This document shows positions 1-5,393 of a DNA stretch of 6,302 nt, one piece after another. The stretch is from an uncultured Clostridia bacterium (GTDB lineage: Bacteria > Bacillota > Clostridia > Oscillospirales > Oscillospiraceae). Location of the stretch: NCBI GenBank assembly GCA_947177115.1, contig CAMWTG010000168.1:1-6302 (forward strand), read 5' to 3'. The notes under the pieces are model-generated. The model was not told the origin of the DNA. It made no database searches and saw only the letters and a program-made list of their open reading frames with translations. Numbering within the stretch: the stretch's first letter is position 1; each line of letters begins with the position of its first letter. Made by a program: the position numbers and the translations under genes.

Positions 1-180
1 GTGCTGGGCGGGGTGAGCCGGGAGTACGGCTTTGTGCTGGCCTCCTTCATTTTCCTCTGCGTGACGATCAAGCTGTTCAATAACATTTCCATCTTAAAAA
101 CGGTCGCCATCTCGGCATCCTCCGTGCTGGTGATCTATGTAGTATTTCACTATGGCCTGAAGGTCATGATGCCAACGTAA
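1..180 (+). CDS. TctB-like small membrane subunit of a tripartite tricarboxylate transporter (C-terminal fragment)
   Basis: This is the 3' end of a gene whose start lies before the window; frame 1 is open from base 1 to the TAA at 178-180, giving 59 residues. Two hydrophobic stretches are visible, roughly residues 10-26 and 34-53 of the fragment, and the tail is short, as at the end of TctB-type small subunits. The identification rests mainly on context: the next gene is an unmistakable TctA, and TctB normally precedes TctA. In this family TctB is a four-helix inner-membrane protein that pairs with TctA and with a periplasmic or lipoprotein solute-binding protein (TctC), which is not in view. 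The stop codon overlaps the Shine-Dalgarno sequence of tctA, so the two are surely co-transcribed. The GTG at base 1 falls mid-protein and is not taken as a start. Confidence 0.75.
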   Translation: MLGGVSREYGFVLASFIFLCVTIKLFNNISILKTVAISASSVLVIYVVFHYGLKVMMPT

Positions 181-195
181 AGGAGGGACAGATCG

Positions 196-1701
196 ATGAA
201 TGCGGTACAATTGGACATTGCGTCCCTGCTGAACCTTGAGAGCCTGCTCCTGCTGGCTTTCGCCACGCTGGCCGGGATCGTCATCGGCGCCCTGCCGGGG
301 CTGACGGCCACCATGGGCGTATCCCTGCTGGTCTCCACCACGAGGGGGCTGGGGCCGGCCAACGCGCTGGTCGTCATGATCGGCGTTTTCCTGGGCGGCA
401 TCTACGGCGGCTCCCGCTCTGCGATCCTGCTGAATGTTCCCGGCACGCCGTCCTCCGCCGCCACGGCGCTGGAGGGCTTCCCCCTCACCAAGCAGGGAGA
501 GGGCGTCCGTGCCGGTGTTATGGTCACAACGGCCTCCGCCGCAGGAGGCGTTGTCGGCGTGTGCATCCTGATGCTGCTGGCCCACCCGATCTCCAAAGCC
601 GCCATGCTCATCGGCTACTGGGAATTCTTCTGGCTGGGCATGTTCGGCATCGTCATCTGCGGCAGCATGTCCGCCGAGCGGCCCTACAAGGGGCTGATCT
701 CCGGCATGGCGGGGCTTTTTGTCTCCTGCATCGGGATAGACGGCATTTACGGCGGCACCCGCTTCACCCTGGGCGTCTCCGGTCTGAAGGCCGGGATATC
801 CCTGGTGCCGGCCATGGTGGGCCTGTTCGGCCTGTCGGAGGCCATCACCTCCCTGACCGACCCGGAGTCCCATCTCATTGAAAATATCAAGAAGACCACG
901 GTAAGGGATCTGCTGGGCTACGTCAAGGAGAGCTTTGGCATGATTAAGGACCACTTCAAACTCTTCATCACCTCCAGCGTCATCGGGACGCTCATCGGCG
1001 CGGTTCCCGGCGCGGGGGAGGACATCGCCTCCTGGGTGGCCTACGACACGGCCCGCCGCCGGAGCAAGCATAAGGAGAAGTTCGGGCACGGCAGCTGGGA
1101 GGGCATCATCGCCTCCGAGACCGCCAACAACGCCTGCACCTCCGGCGTGTTCATCCCCATGCTGACCCTGGGCGTAGCCGGAGACGCGGTCTCGGCCATC
1201 CTGCTGGGCGGCCTCCAGCTCCACGGCTACCAGACCGGTCCCAGCTTCATGTCGGACAATCCCAATTTCATCTACTTCCTGGGTGTACTTTTGCTGCTGG
1301 TCAACATCACCCTGCTGGTGGAAGGGATCGTCATGACCCCGATCATCGGCAAAGTCCTGGAGATCCATGTGGGCATCATCATGCCCATCGTAGTGGTGCT
1401 GTCCGTCATCGGCGCTTACGCGGCCAACGTCCGGTCCTTTGACATCGCCGTGATGGTGGTATTCGGCTTCATCGGCTTCCTCTTCAAGAAACTGCACATC
1501 TCTCCCGCGCCCATGGCCCTGGGCATCATCCTGGGCAGTCTGGTGGAGCTCAATTACCGGCGGGGCCTCATGGCCGGAAAGTACAATGTGGCTCTGTTTG
1601 TCACCCGGCCTGTGGCGGCGGTGCTGGCGCTGCTGCTGGTATTCTTCGTGGCATGGCCCATCATACGGGAGCGCCTGAAGGCAAAGGAGGCCAAGAAATG
1701 A
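196..1701 (+). CDS. tctA: TctA family large permease subunit of a tripartite tricarboxylate transporter
   Basis: Predicted polytopic inner-membrane protein of 501 residues, the usual length for TctA. The family forms the transport channel of ion-gradient-driven, binding-protein-dependent carboxylate uptake systems. Visible hallmarks are the GALPGL motif at residues 31-36, the conserved stretch GGIYGGSRSAILLNVPGTPS at 68-87, a second PG motif (GAVPGAGEDIA, 268-278) that fits the internal duplication of the family, and the conserved segment from SETANNA (307-313) to FIPMLTLGVAGD (319-330). Many hydrophobic segments are present, with the last at about 471-489 before a basic tail. The start at 196 is set by an ideal Shine-Dalgarno AAAGGAGGG (179-187), 8 nt upstream. 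The substrate is not readable: the family carries citrate, other tricarboxylates, dicarboxylates, aromatic acids and probably sugar acids. The downstream KDG/KDPG genes make a sugar acid the best inference. Confidence 0.95.
   Translation: MNAVQLDIASLLNLESLLLLAFATLAGIVIGALPGLTATMGVSLLVSTTRGLGPANALVVMIGVFLGGIYGGSRSAILLNVPGTPSSAATALEGFPLTKQGEGVRAGVMVTTASAAGGVVGVCILMLLAHPISKAAMLIGYWEFFWLGMFGIVICGSMSAERPYKGLISGMAGLFVSCIGIDGIYGGTRFTLGVSGLKAGISLVPAMVGLFGLSEAITSLTDPESHLIENIKKTTVRDLLGYVKESFGMIKDHFKLFITSSVIGTLIGAVPGAGEDIASWVAYDTARRRSKHKEKFGHGSWEGIIASETANNACTSGVFIPMLTLGVAGDAVSAILLGGLQLHGYQTGPSFMSDNPNFIYFLGVLLLLVNITLLVEGIVMTPIIGKVLEIHVGIIMPIVVVLSVIGAYAANVRSFDIAVMVVFGFIGFLFKKLHISPAPMALGIILGSLVELNYRRGLMAGKYNVALFVTRPVAAVLALLLVFFVAWPIIRERLKAKEAKK
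1683..1690 (+). promoter_or_regulatory. Shine-Dalgarno site for the SDR gene, inside the 3' end of tctA
   Basis: AAAGGAGG lies 7 nt before the ATG at 1698. This supports 1698 as the SDR start rather than an in-frame ATG at 1653, which has no comparable site and would lie deep within tctA. The ATGA overlap of stop and start suggests translational coupling. Confidence 0.8.
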
Positions 1702-2546
1702 TGCGGGCGGATCTTTCAGGCAAGGTTGCCGCCGTCACAGGGGGCAGCGGCGCTCTGTGCGGCGCGTTCTGCAAGGCGCTGGCGAGGGCCGGAGCCAGGG
1801 TAGCTGTCATCGGCAGCCGTCTCGAGACGGCGGAGAAGACGGTCGGGGAGATCGCGGCGGAGGGAGGCCAGGCCATAGCCGTGGCCTGCAATGTGTTGGA
1901 CCTGGAGAGCGTGACCGCGGCGGAGCGGCGGATCTATGAGGCGTACGGCCCCTGCGACATCCTCGTCAACGGTGCGGGCATCGCCCCGGCCGATGCCTGC
2001 ACCACCCGGGAGCGGGCCTCCATGGACATCCTGGACGCCCCGCCGGAGCAGGAAAATACCCTCTTCAATCTCTCCTCCGAGGCCGTTTCCGCCGTATTCG
2101 GCCTGAACTGTATTGGAATCTTTAACGTGACCAAGGTGTTTGCCAGGCGGATGGCGGGAGTGGAGGGCGCGTGCATACTCAACGTCACCTCCATGAGCGG
2201 CATCTCTCCTCTGACCAAGCAGGTAGCGTACAGCGCCAGCAAGGCGGCGGTAAGCAATCTAACCCAGTGGATGGCGGTCTATCTTGCGGACGTGGGCATC
2301 CGGGTCAACGCGGTCGCGCCGGGCTTTTTCGCCACGAAGATCAACCGGAACCTCCTCTTCCGGGAGGACGGCAGCTACACGGAGCGCTCCCGGAAGATCG
2401 TTGATGGGACCCCCATGGGCCGTTTTGGGGAGCCGGAGGAGCTGGTGGGCGCGATGCTGTACCTCTGCGACAGCACGGCCAGCGGTTTTGTGACAGGCGT
2501 GATACTGCCGGTGGACGGCGGTTTCAGCGCTTACTGCGGCGTGTAA
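1698..2546 (+). CDS. SDR family NAD(P)-dependent oxidoreductase, D-mannonate oxidoreductase (YjmF/UxuB)-like
   Basis: Classical short-chain dehydrogenase of 282 residues, expected to be cytosolic. Seen: the cofactor-binding motif TGGSGALCG (14-22), NGAG (91-94), N137, S165 and the YSASK motif (Y178, K182), so the catalytic tetrad is complete. VNAVAPGFF is at 203-211 and the C-terminus is PVDGGFSAYCGV. It is longer than a typical 250-residue SDR because of an insert at about 100-130. The variant glycine motif, this insert and the GGFSAYxGV ending resemble the D-mannonate oxidoreductase (fructuronate reductase) SDR group, which interconverts D-mannonate and D-fructuronate. KduD-like or other polyol/sugar-acid dehydrogenase activity is also possible. 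The SR pair after the second strand (40-41) may favour NADP(H); that is inference. The start codon overlaps the tctA stop (4 bp). ATG 1701 is an alternative start, one codon later. Placement directly behind the transporter suggests it handles the imported compound or its early product. Confidence 0.85.
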   Translation: MMRADLSGKVAAVTGGSGALCGAFCKALARAGARVAVIGSRLETAEKTVGEIAAEGGQAIAVACNVLDLESVTAAERRIYEAYGPCDILVNGAGIAPADACTTRERASMDILDAPPEQENTLFNLSSEAVSAVFGLNCIGIFNVTKVFARRMAGVEGACILNVTSMSGISPLTKQVAYSASKAAVSNLTQWMAVYLADVGIRVNAVAPGFFATKINRNLLFREDGSYTERSRKIVDGTPMGRFGEPEELVGAMLYLCDSTASGFVTGVILPVDGGFSAYCGV

Positions 2547-2552
2547 CGCGTT

Positions 2553-2570
2553 AAATACATCTGATGATTT
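2553..2570. promoter_or_regulatory. Operator-like palindrome, copy 1
   Basis: AAATACATCTGATGATTT has a perfect 9-base palindromic core (CATCtGATG, 2558-2566) flanked by A/T-rich arms. It lies just after the SDR stop codon and matches copy 2 at 2667-2684 in 16 of 18 positions. Short odd-centred palindromes of this kind suit dimeric GntR-family (FadR-like) regulators, which often control sugar-acid genes. The family assignment is inference, as no regulator gene is in the window. Confidence 0.55.
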
Positions 2571-2575
2571 GTTGA

Positions 2576-2643
2576 GAAAAAATCCGTTTGCATAAAATTT
2601 GAGGACTTTATAGCTTTTTTTAGCCTGAAGTCTGGATTTTTTC
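2576..2643 (+). terminator. Possible weak terminator or leader hairpin between the two gene sets
   Basis: A perfect 10-bp inverted repeat pairs GAAAAAATCC (2576-2585) with GGATTTTTTC (2634-2643). Inside it, 2603-2610 can pair with 2626-2633 (8 bp, two of them G-U), stacking directly on the outer stem, and a GCT/AGC pair lies within that loop. The 3' arm ends in six T, so the structure could terminate transcription of the transporter-SDR unit. The stem is AU-rich and the overall loop is long, so efficiency is doubtful. It might instead be a structured leader or chance pairing in AT-rich DNA. Confidence 0.3.
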
Positions 2644-2668
2644 GAAAATTTAGCTATTAATTTATAAA
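2640..2668 (+). promoter_or_regulatory. Candidate sigma-A type promoter for the RraA-to-kinase gene set
   Basis: A -10-like TATAAA (2663-2668) is preceded, at 17-bp spacing, by a poor -35-like TTTCGA (2640-2645). Transcription would begin near 2675, in the middle of operator-like copy 2, which is a classic arrangement for repression. The -10 box is credible, the -35 box weak. The surrounding AT-rich sequence offers other possible boxes, for example TTGCAT at 2588-2593. Confidence 0.4.
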
Positions 2669-2684
2669 ATACATCCGATGAATT
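2667..2684. promoter_or_regulatory. Operator-like palindrome, copy 2
   Basis: AAATACATCCGATGAATT contains the core CATCcGATG (2672-2680), with palindromic matches continuing in the flanks (AAT at 2668-2670 with ATT at 2682-2684). Its centre is 114 bp from that of copy 1, close to a whole number of DNA turns. It overlaps the expected transcription start of the candidate promoter and lies 32 bp upstream of the RraA-family start codon. Confidence 0.6.
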
Positions 2685-2716
2685 CGGGATCATTCATTAA
2701 CAGGAGGCATATTACA

Positions 2717-3373
2717 ATGGAGAAAAAGTACACGATGGAAGAGCTGAAAGACATTCTTTACTCGGGCATTATCTGCGACGTGCTGGACCAGATGGGCTGC
2801 CGCCGCCAGTACCTGGGGCCGGAGCTGGGCACGGTGCTGCCGGATACGGTGGTATTCGGCAGGGCCTTCACCGCTGTGGCAACGCAGGTCTATTCCATGC
2901 CGGAGAACCCGCTGACGGCGCAGTGCGAGGTGCTGGACCAGATGCAGAAGGACGATGTCCTGGTCCTGACCATGCGCGGCGACTACAACTGCGCGATCCT
3001 GGGCGAGCTGATGGCCACCGCCATCAAGTCCAAGGGCGGCACCGGCGCGATCCTGGACGGCATGGCCCGCGACCTGAAGAGCGTCCGCGAGATGAAGTTC
3101 CCCCTCATCTACCGGGGCCATCTGCCCAACACCTCCAAGGGCCGGGCAGAGGTCAACGAGTGCAAAATCCCCATCCAGATCGATGGCGTGACCATCAACC
3201 CCGGCGACTATGTTTTCGGCGACATTGACGGCGTAGCGGTCATCCCCCAGGACATGCTGGACGAGGTAGTGGAGCGCGCCCTGGCGACCATCCGGCGGGA
3301 GGACGACGTCCGGGACCGCCTGCTGGCCGGAGAGAGCCTGGCGGACACCTACTCCAAGATCGGCGCGATCTGA
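2717..3373 (+). CDS. RraA family protein (HMG/CHA aldolase-like, possible oxaloacetate decarboxylase)
   Basis: Protein of 218 residues in the RraA/HMG-aldolase fold family, often mis-annotated as a menaquinone methyltransferase. Family members include class II (metal-dependent) 4-hydroxy-4-methyl-2-oxoglutarate / 4-carboxy-4-hydroxy-2-oxoadipate aldolases with side oxaloacetate decarboxylase activity, and the E. coli RNase E inhibitor RraA. Visible family pattern: GELMATA (96-102), then GGTGAILDGMARD (107-119), whose R118-D119 pair matches the substrate- and metal-binding Arg-Asp of the aldolases. The C-terminal signature NPGDYVFGDIDGVAVIP is at 161-177. The intact Arg-Asp pair and the metabolic context favour an enzyme over an RNase regulator. 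The start at 2717 follows AGGAGG (2702-2707) with 9-nt spacing; the in-frame ATG at 2678 has no such site and lies within the operator-like palindrome. It is the first gene of the second set. The physiological substrate is unknown; cleavage or decarboxylation of a hydroxylated or keto acid is inferred. Confidence 0.85.
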   Translation: MEKKYTMEELKDILYSGIICDVLDQMGCRRQYLGPELGTVLPDTVVFGRAFTAVATQVYSMPENPLTAQCEVLDQMQKDDVLVLTMRGDYNCAILGELMATAIKSKGGTGAILDGMARDLKSVREMKFPLIYRGHLPNTSKGRAEVNECKIPIQIDGVTINPGDYVFGDIDGVAVIPQDMLDEVVERALATIRREDDVRDRLLAGESLADTYSKIGAI

Positions 3374-3377
3374 GAAG

Positions 3378-3399
3378 CCGGAAGCAGGCGCGTTTCCGG
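3378..3399 (+). other. Small intercistronic hairpin
   Basis: CCGGAA (3378-3383) and TTCCGG (3394-3399) form a 6-bp stem, extendable by one G-T pair (3384 with 3393), with an 8-nt GC-rich loop. It begins 4 bases after the RraA stop codon. No T-run follows, so it is not an obvious terminator. It could stabilise or process the mRNA between the two genes. Confidence 0.35.
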
Positions 3400-3409
3400 A
3401 AAATAAATG

Positions 3410-3417
3410 AGGAAAGG
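3410..3417 (+). promoter_or_regulatory. Shine-Dalgarno site deciding the 2-hydroxyacid dehydrogenase start
   Basis: AGGAAAGG lies 10 nt before ATG 3428. It falls inside the longer reading that would begin at ATG 3407, which has only weak purine-rich sequence ahead of it. Translation from 3428 also gives a natural N-terminus (MKKFRVVLTD), where the first beta strand of the family begins. Confidence 0.65.
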
Positions 3418-3427
3418 CAGCAAGACC

Positions 3428-4396
3428 ATGAAGAAATTCCGCGTTGTTTTGACCGATTACCGCTACGAGTCCATCCAGCCCTTCTATGACGTTTACGACA
3501 AGGAGGCCGATATCGAGTTCGTCCCCATGCAGCTGCACGACAAGGCGGACATCATGCGGGAGACCGAGTATGCGGACGCCGTGATGTGCCATTTCGAGCA
3601 GCTGGACGAGGACGTCATTAAAAACCTGAAAAACTGCAAGGTGATCGCCCGCAGTGCGGTAGGCATCGACAACATCGACCTCCGGGCGGCCAGTGGGATG
3701 AGGATCCCCGTGGCCAACGTACCGGACTACTGCTTTGAGGAGGTCTCCAACCACGCCATGCTCCTCCTCCTTTGCTGCGCGAAGAAGATGAAGGTCCTGG
3801 AGCGGGCGGCGGCGGACGGCAGCTGGGACTACGCCGCCGCCAAGCCGGTGGGGGCCCTCCGGTATAAGACGCTGGGCCTGGTGGGCTGCGGCAATATCGC
3901 CCGGTGCATCGTCCCCAAGGCGAAGGCCTTTGGCCTGGAAGTCATAGGCTACGATCCCTATCTGCCCGGCGAGGTGTTTGAGAAGTGCGGGATCGAGCGG
4001 ATAGAAGATCTGGACGGGCTGCTGGCCCGGAGCGATTTTGTCAATATCCAGCTCCATCACACCGCCGAGACCGACAAGATGGTCAACGCGGACTTCCTCC
4101 GGAAGATGAAGCCCACGGCCTATCTCATCAATACGGCCCGCGGCGGTCTGGTGGACGAGGCGGCGCTGGCGGGAGCCGTGCGGGACGGCGTCATTGCCGG
4201 AGCGGGGCTGGATGTCCTGTCCTCGGAGACGGTCCCTGCGGACCACCCGCTGCTGGGCCTGGAGAACATCGTTGTGACGCCCCACGCGGCCTGGTATACC
4301 GAGGAGGCGATGTATACGCTGCTCACCAGCGCCGCCGCCGAGGTGGTCCGTGTGCTCCGCGGCCAGCCGCTCAAGCACCAGGTGAACAAATTCTGA
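3428..4396 (+). CDS. D-isomer-specific 2-hydroxyacid dehydrogenase, NAD-binding (CtBP/phosphoglycerate dehydrogenase-like)
   Basis: Cytosolic oxidoreductase of 322 residues, the usual size of a single-unit D-2-hydroxyacid dehydrogenase, with no ACT or other C-terminal domain. The family reduces 2-keto acids to D-2-hydroxy acids, or the reverse, with NAD(P)H. Seen: VGIDNID (78-84) in the substrate domain, the Rossmann motif GCGNIA (153-158, Ala in place of the third Gly, a known variation), and D176 in YDPY at the end of the second strand, which suggests NAD(H) preference. The catalytic triad is complete: R238 (NTARGG), E267 (SSET) and H286 (TPHAAW). VDEAAL follows at 242-247. Neighbours suggest a ketoaldonate or 2-ketogluconate-type substrate, but glycerate, phosphoglycerate or another hydroxyacid cannot be excluded. 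It follows the RraA gene by 54 bp and precedes the aldolase by 22 bp. Confidence 0.92.
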   Translation: MKKFRVVLTDYRYESIQPFYDVYDKEADIEFVPMQLHDKADIMRETEYADAVMCHFEQLDEDVIKNLKNCKVIARSAVGIDNIDLRAASGMRIPVANVPDYCFEEVSNHAMLLLLCCAKKMKVLERAAADGSWDYAAAKPVGALRYKTLGLVGCGNIARCIVPKAKAFGLEVIGYDPYLPGEVFEKCGIERIEDLDGLLARSDFVNIQLHHTAETDKMVNADFLRKMKPTAYLINTARGGLVDEAALAGAVRDGVIAGAGLDVLSSETVPADHPLLGLENIVVTPHAAWYTEEAMYTLLTSAAAEVVRVLRGQPLKHQVNKF

Positions 4397-4418
4397 TCGG
4401 AAGGAAAGGTTCGGAACG

Positions 4419-5378
4419 ATGGAAGATATTATCAGCAAGCTGTCCAACGCCGGAGTAGTCCCTGTCGTTGTGATTGAAAACGCCGCCGATGCAGTCCCCA
4501 CAGCCCGGGCCCTGCTGGCCGGGGGGATCGGCGTTATGGAGATCACCTTCCGCACGGCGGCCGCGCCGGAGGCCATCCGGTCGGTAGCCCGGGAGTGTCC
4601 GGAGATGACCGTGGGCGCCGGGACAGTGGTCACGCTGGAGCAGTGTCGGCAGGCCGTGGAGATGGGCGCGAAGTTTATCGTAGCGCCGGGCTATGACGGG
4701 GAGGTAGTCGGCTGGTGCATAGACCAGGGGATCCCGGTGACGCCCGGGTGCGTCACGCCCACGGAGATCACGGCGGCTCTGCGCCGCGGGCTCAAGGTCC
4801 TTAAATTCTTCCCCGCCAACGTCTACGGCGGACTGAACGCAATGAAGGCCCTGGCCGGGCCCTTTGGCGGCGTCAAGTTCATCCCTACCGGCGGCGTGGA
4901 CGCCCGGAACTGCGGCGAATACAGCGCGGCCCCCTTTGTCCACGCAGTCGGCGGCAGCTGGATCTGCACCAAGGCCGACATCGCGGCCCACAATTTCGAA
5001 AAGATCACCGCCCTGTGCCGGGAGGCGCGGCAGGCCGTCCTTGGCTTTGAGGTGGCCCACATCGGCATCAACTGCGCCGGTGCGGAGGCGTCCCGCGAGG
5101 TGTGCCGGGCCCTGTCGGACGCCTTTGGCTTTGCCGCCAAGGAGGGGAACAGCTCCATATTCTCCACGCCGGCCATCGAGGTCATGAAATCCGACTATCT
5201 GGGGGAGCGGGGCCATATCGCCATCCGCACAAACAAGATCTCCATGGCCGCCGCCGTACTGGAGGAGAGCGGGTATGCGCTGGATATGGAGACCGCCAAA
5301 TACAAGGATGGGCGCATGACTGCGGTCTATCTCCGGAAGGAGTTTGGCGGTTTTGCCGTGCATCTCCTGCAAAAATAA
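4419..5378 (+). CDS. KDPG/KHG aldolase fused to a C-terminal VOC/glyoxalase-like domain
   Basis: 319 residues, about 100 longer than a stand-alone KDPG aldolase. Residues 1 to about 205 form a class I (Schiff-base) aldolase that splits 2-keto-3-deoxy-6-phosphogluconate into pyruvate and glyceraldehyde 3-phosphate. E41 and R45 (EITFRT), T69 (GAGTV), K129 (LKFFPA), PTGGV (156-160) and S180 (GGSW) match E. coli Eda E45, R49, T73, K133 and S184 with a constant offset of four, so the active site is intact. Residues from about 208 onward start with FEVAHIGIN and end GGFAVHLLQK, a pattern like a vicinal-oxygen-chelate domain; H214, E254, H266 and H315 sit where VOC metal ligands are expected (inference). 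The role of this domain is unknown; it might be regulatory, oligomerising, or a second enzyme acting on a related keto acid. The start follows AAGGAAAGG (4401-4409) by 9 nt. The kinase gene downstream supplies its substrate. Confidence 0.9.
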   Translation: MEDIISKLSNAGVVPVVVIENAADAVPTARALLAGGIGVMEITFRTAAAPEAIRSVARECPEMTVGAGTVVTLEQCRQAVEMGAKFIVAPGYDGEVVGWCIDQGIPVTPGCVTPTEITAALRRGLKVLKFFPANVYGGLNAMKALAGPFGGVKFIPTGGVDARNCGEYSAAPFVHAVGGSWICTKADIAAHNFEKITALCREARQAVLGFEVAHIGINCAGAEASREVCRALSDAFGFAAKEGNSSIFSTPAIEVMKSDYLGERGHIAIRTNKISMAAAVLEESGYALDMETAKYKDGRMTAVYLRKEFGGFAVHLLQK

Positions 5379-5393
5379 GAAGGAGCAAGAGTT

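Noticed and set aside
94..1497. A 467-codon minus-strand open frame opposite tctA
   Set aside because: Its translation is a histidine-, aspartate- and glutamine-rich artefact produced by the reverse complement of membrane-protein codons; tctA on the + strand is certain.
1653..1697. A longer SDR start at ATG 1653
   Set aside because: It would add 15 residues unlike any SDR N-terminus and overlap tctA by 49 bp. ATG 1698 has an AAAGGAGG site at the right distance and begins just before the first Rossmann strand.
2678..2716. A longer RraA-family start at ATG 2678
   Set aside because: This ATG is part of the operator-like palindrome and close to the predicted transcription start; ATG 2717 has AGGAGG nine bases upstream.
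3407..3427. A longer 2-hydroxyacid dehydrogenase start at ATG 3407
   Set aside because: The only good ribosome-binding sequence (3410-3417) lies inside this extension, and the added residues MRKGSKT do not match the family N-terminus.
3880..3901. Loss of the third glycine in the Rossmann motif of the 2-hydroxyacid dehydrogenase (GCGNIA) as a sign of inactivity
   Set aside because: Alanine at this position is a known variation among D-2-hydroxyacid dehydrogenases, and the Arg-Glu-His catalytic residues are all present.
2690..4633. A 647-codon open frame on the minus strand opposite the RraA, dehydrogenase and aldolase genes
   Set aside because: It is a shadow of GC-rich coding sequence: it crosses three well-supported genes and two spacers, and its translation is low-complexity (rich in H, Q, G, D, A, V) with no recognisable motif.
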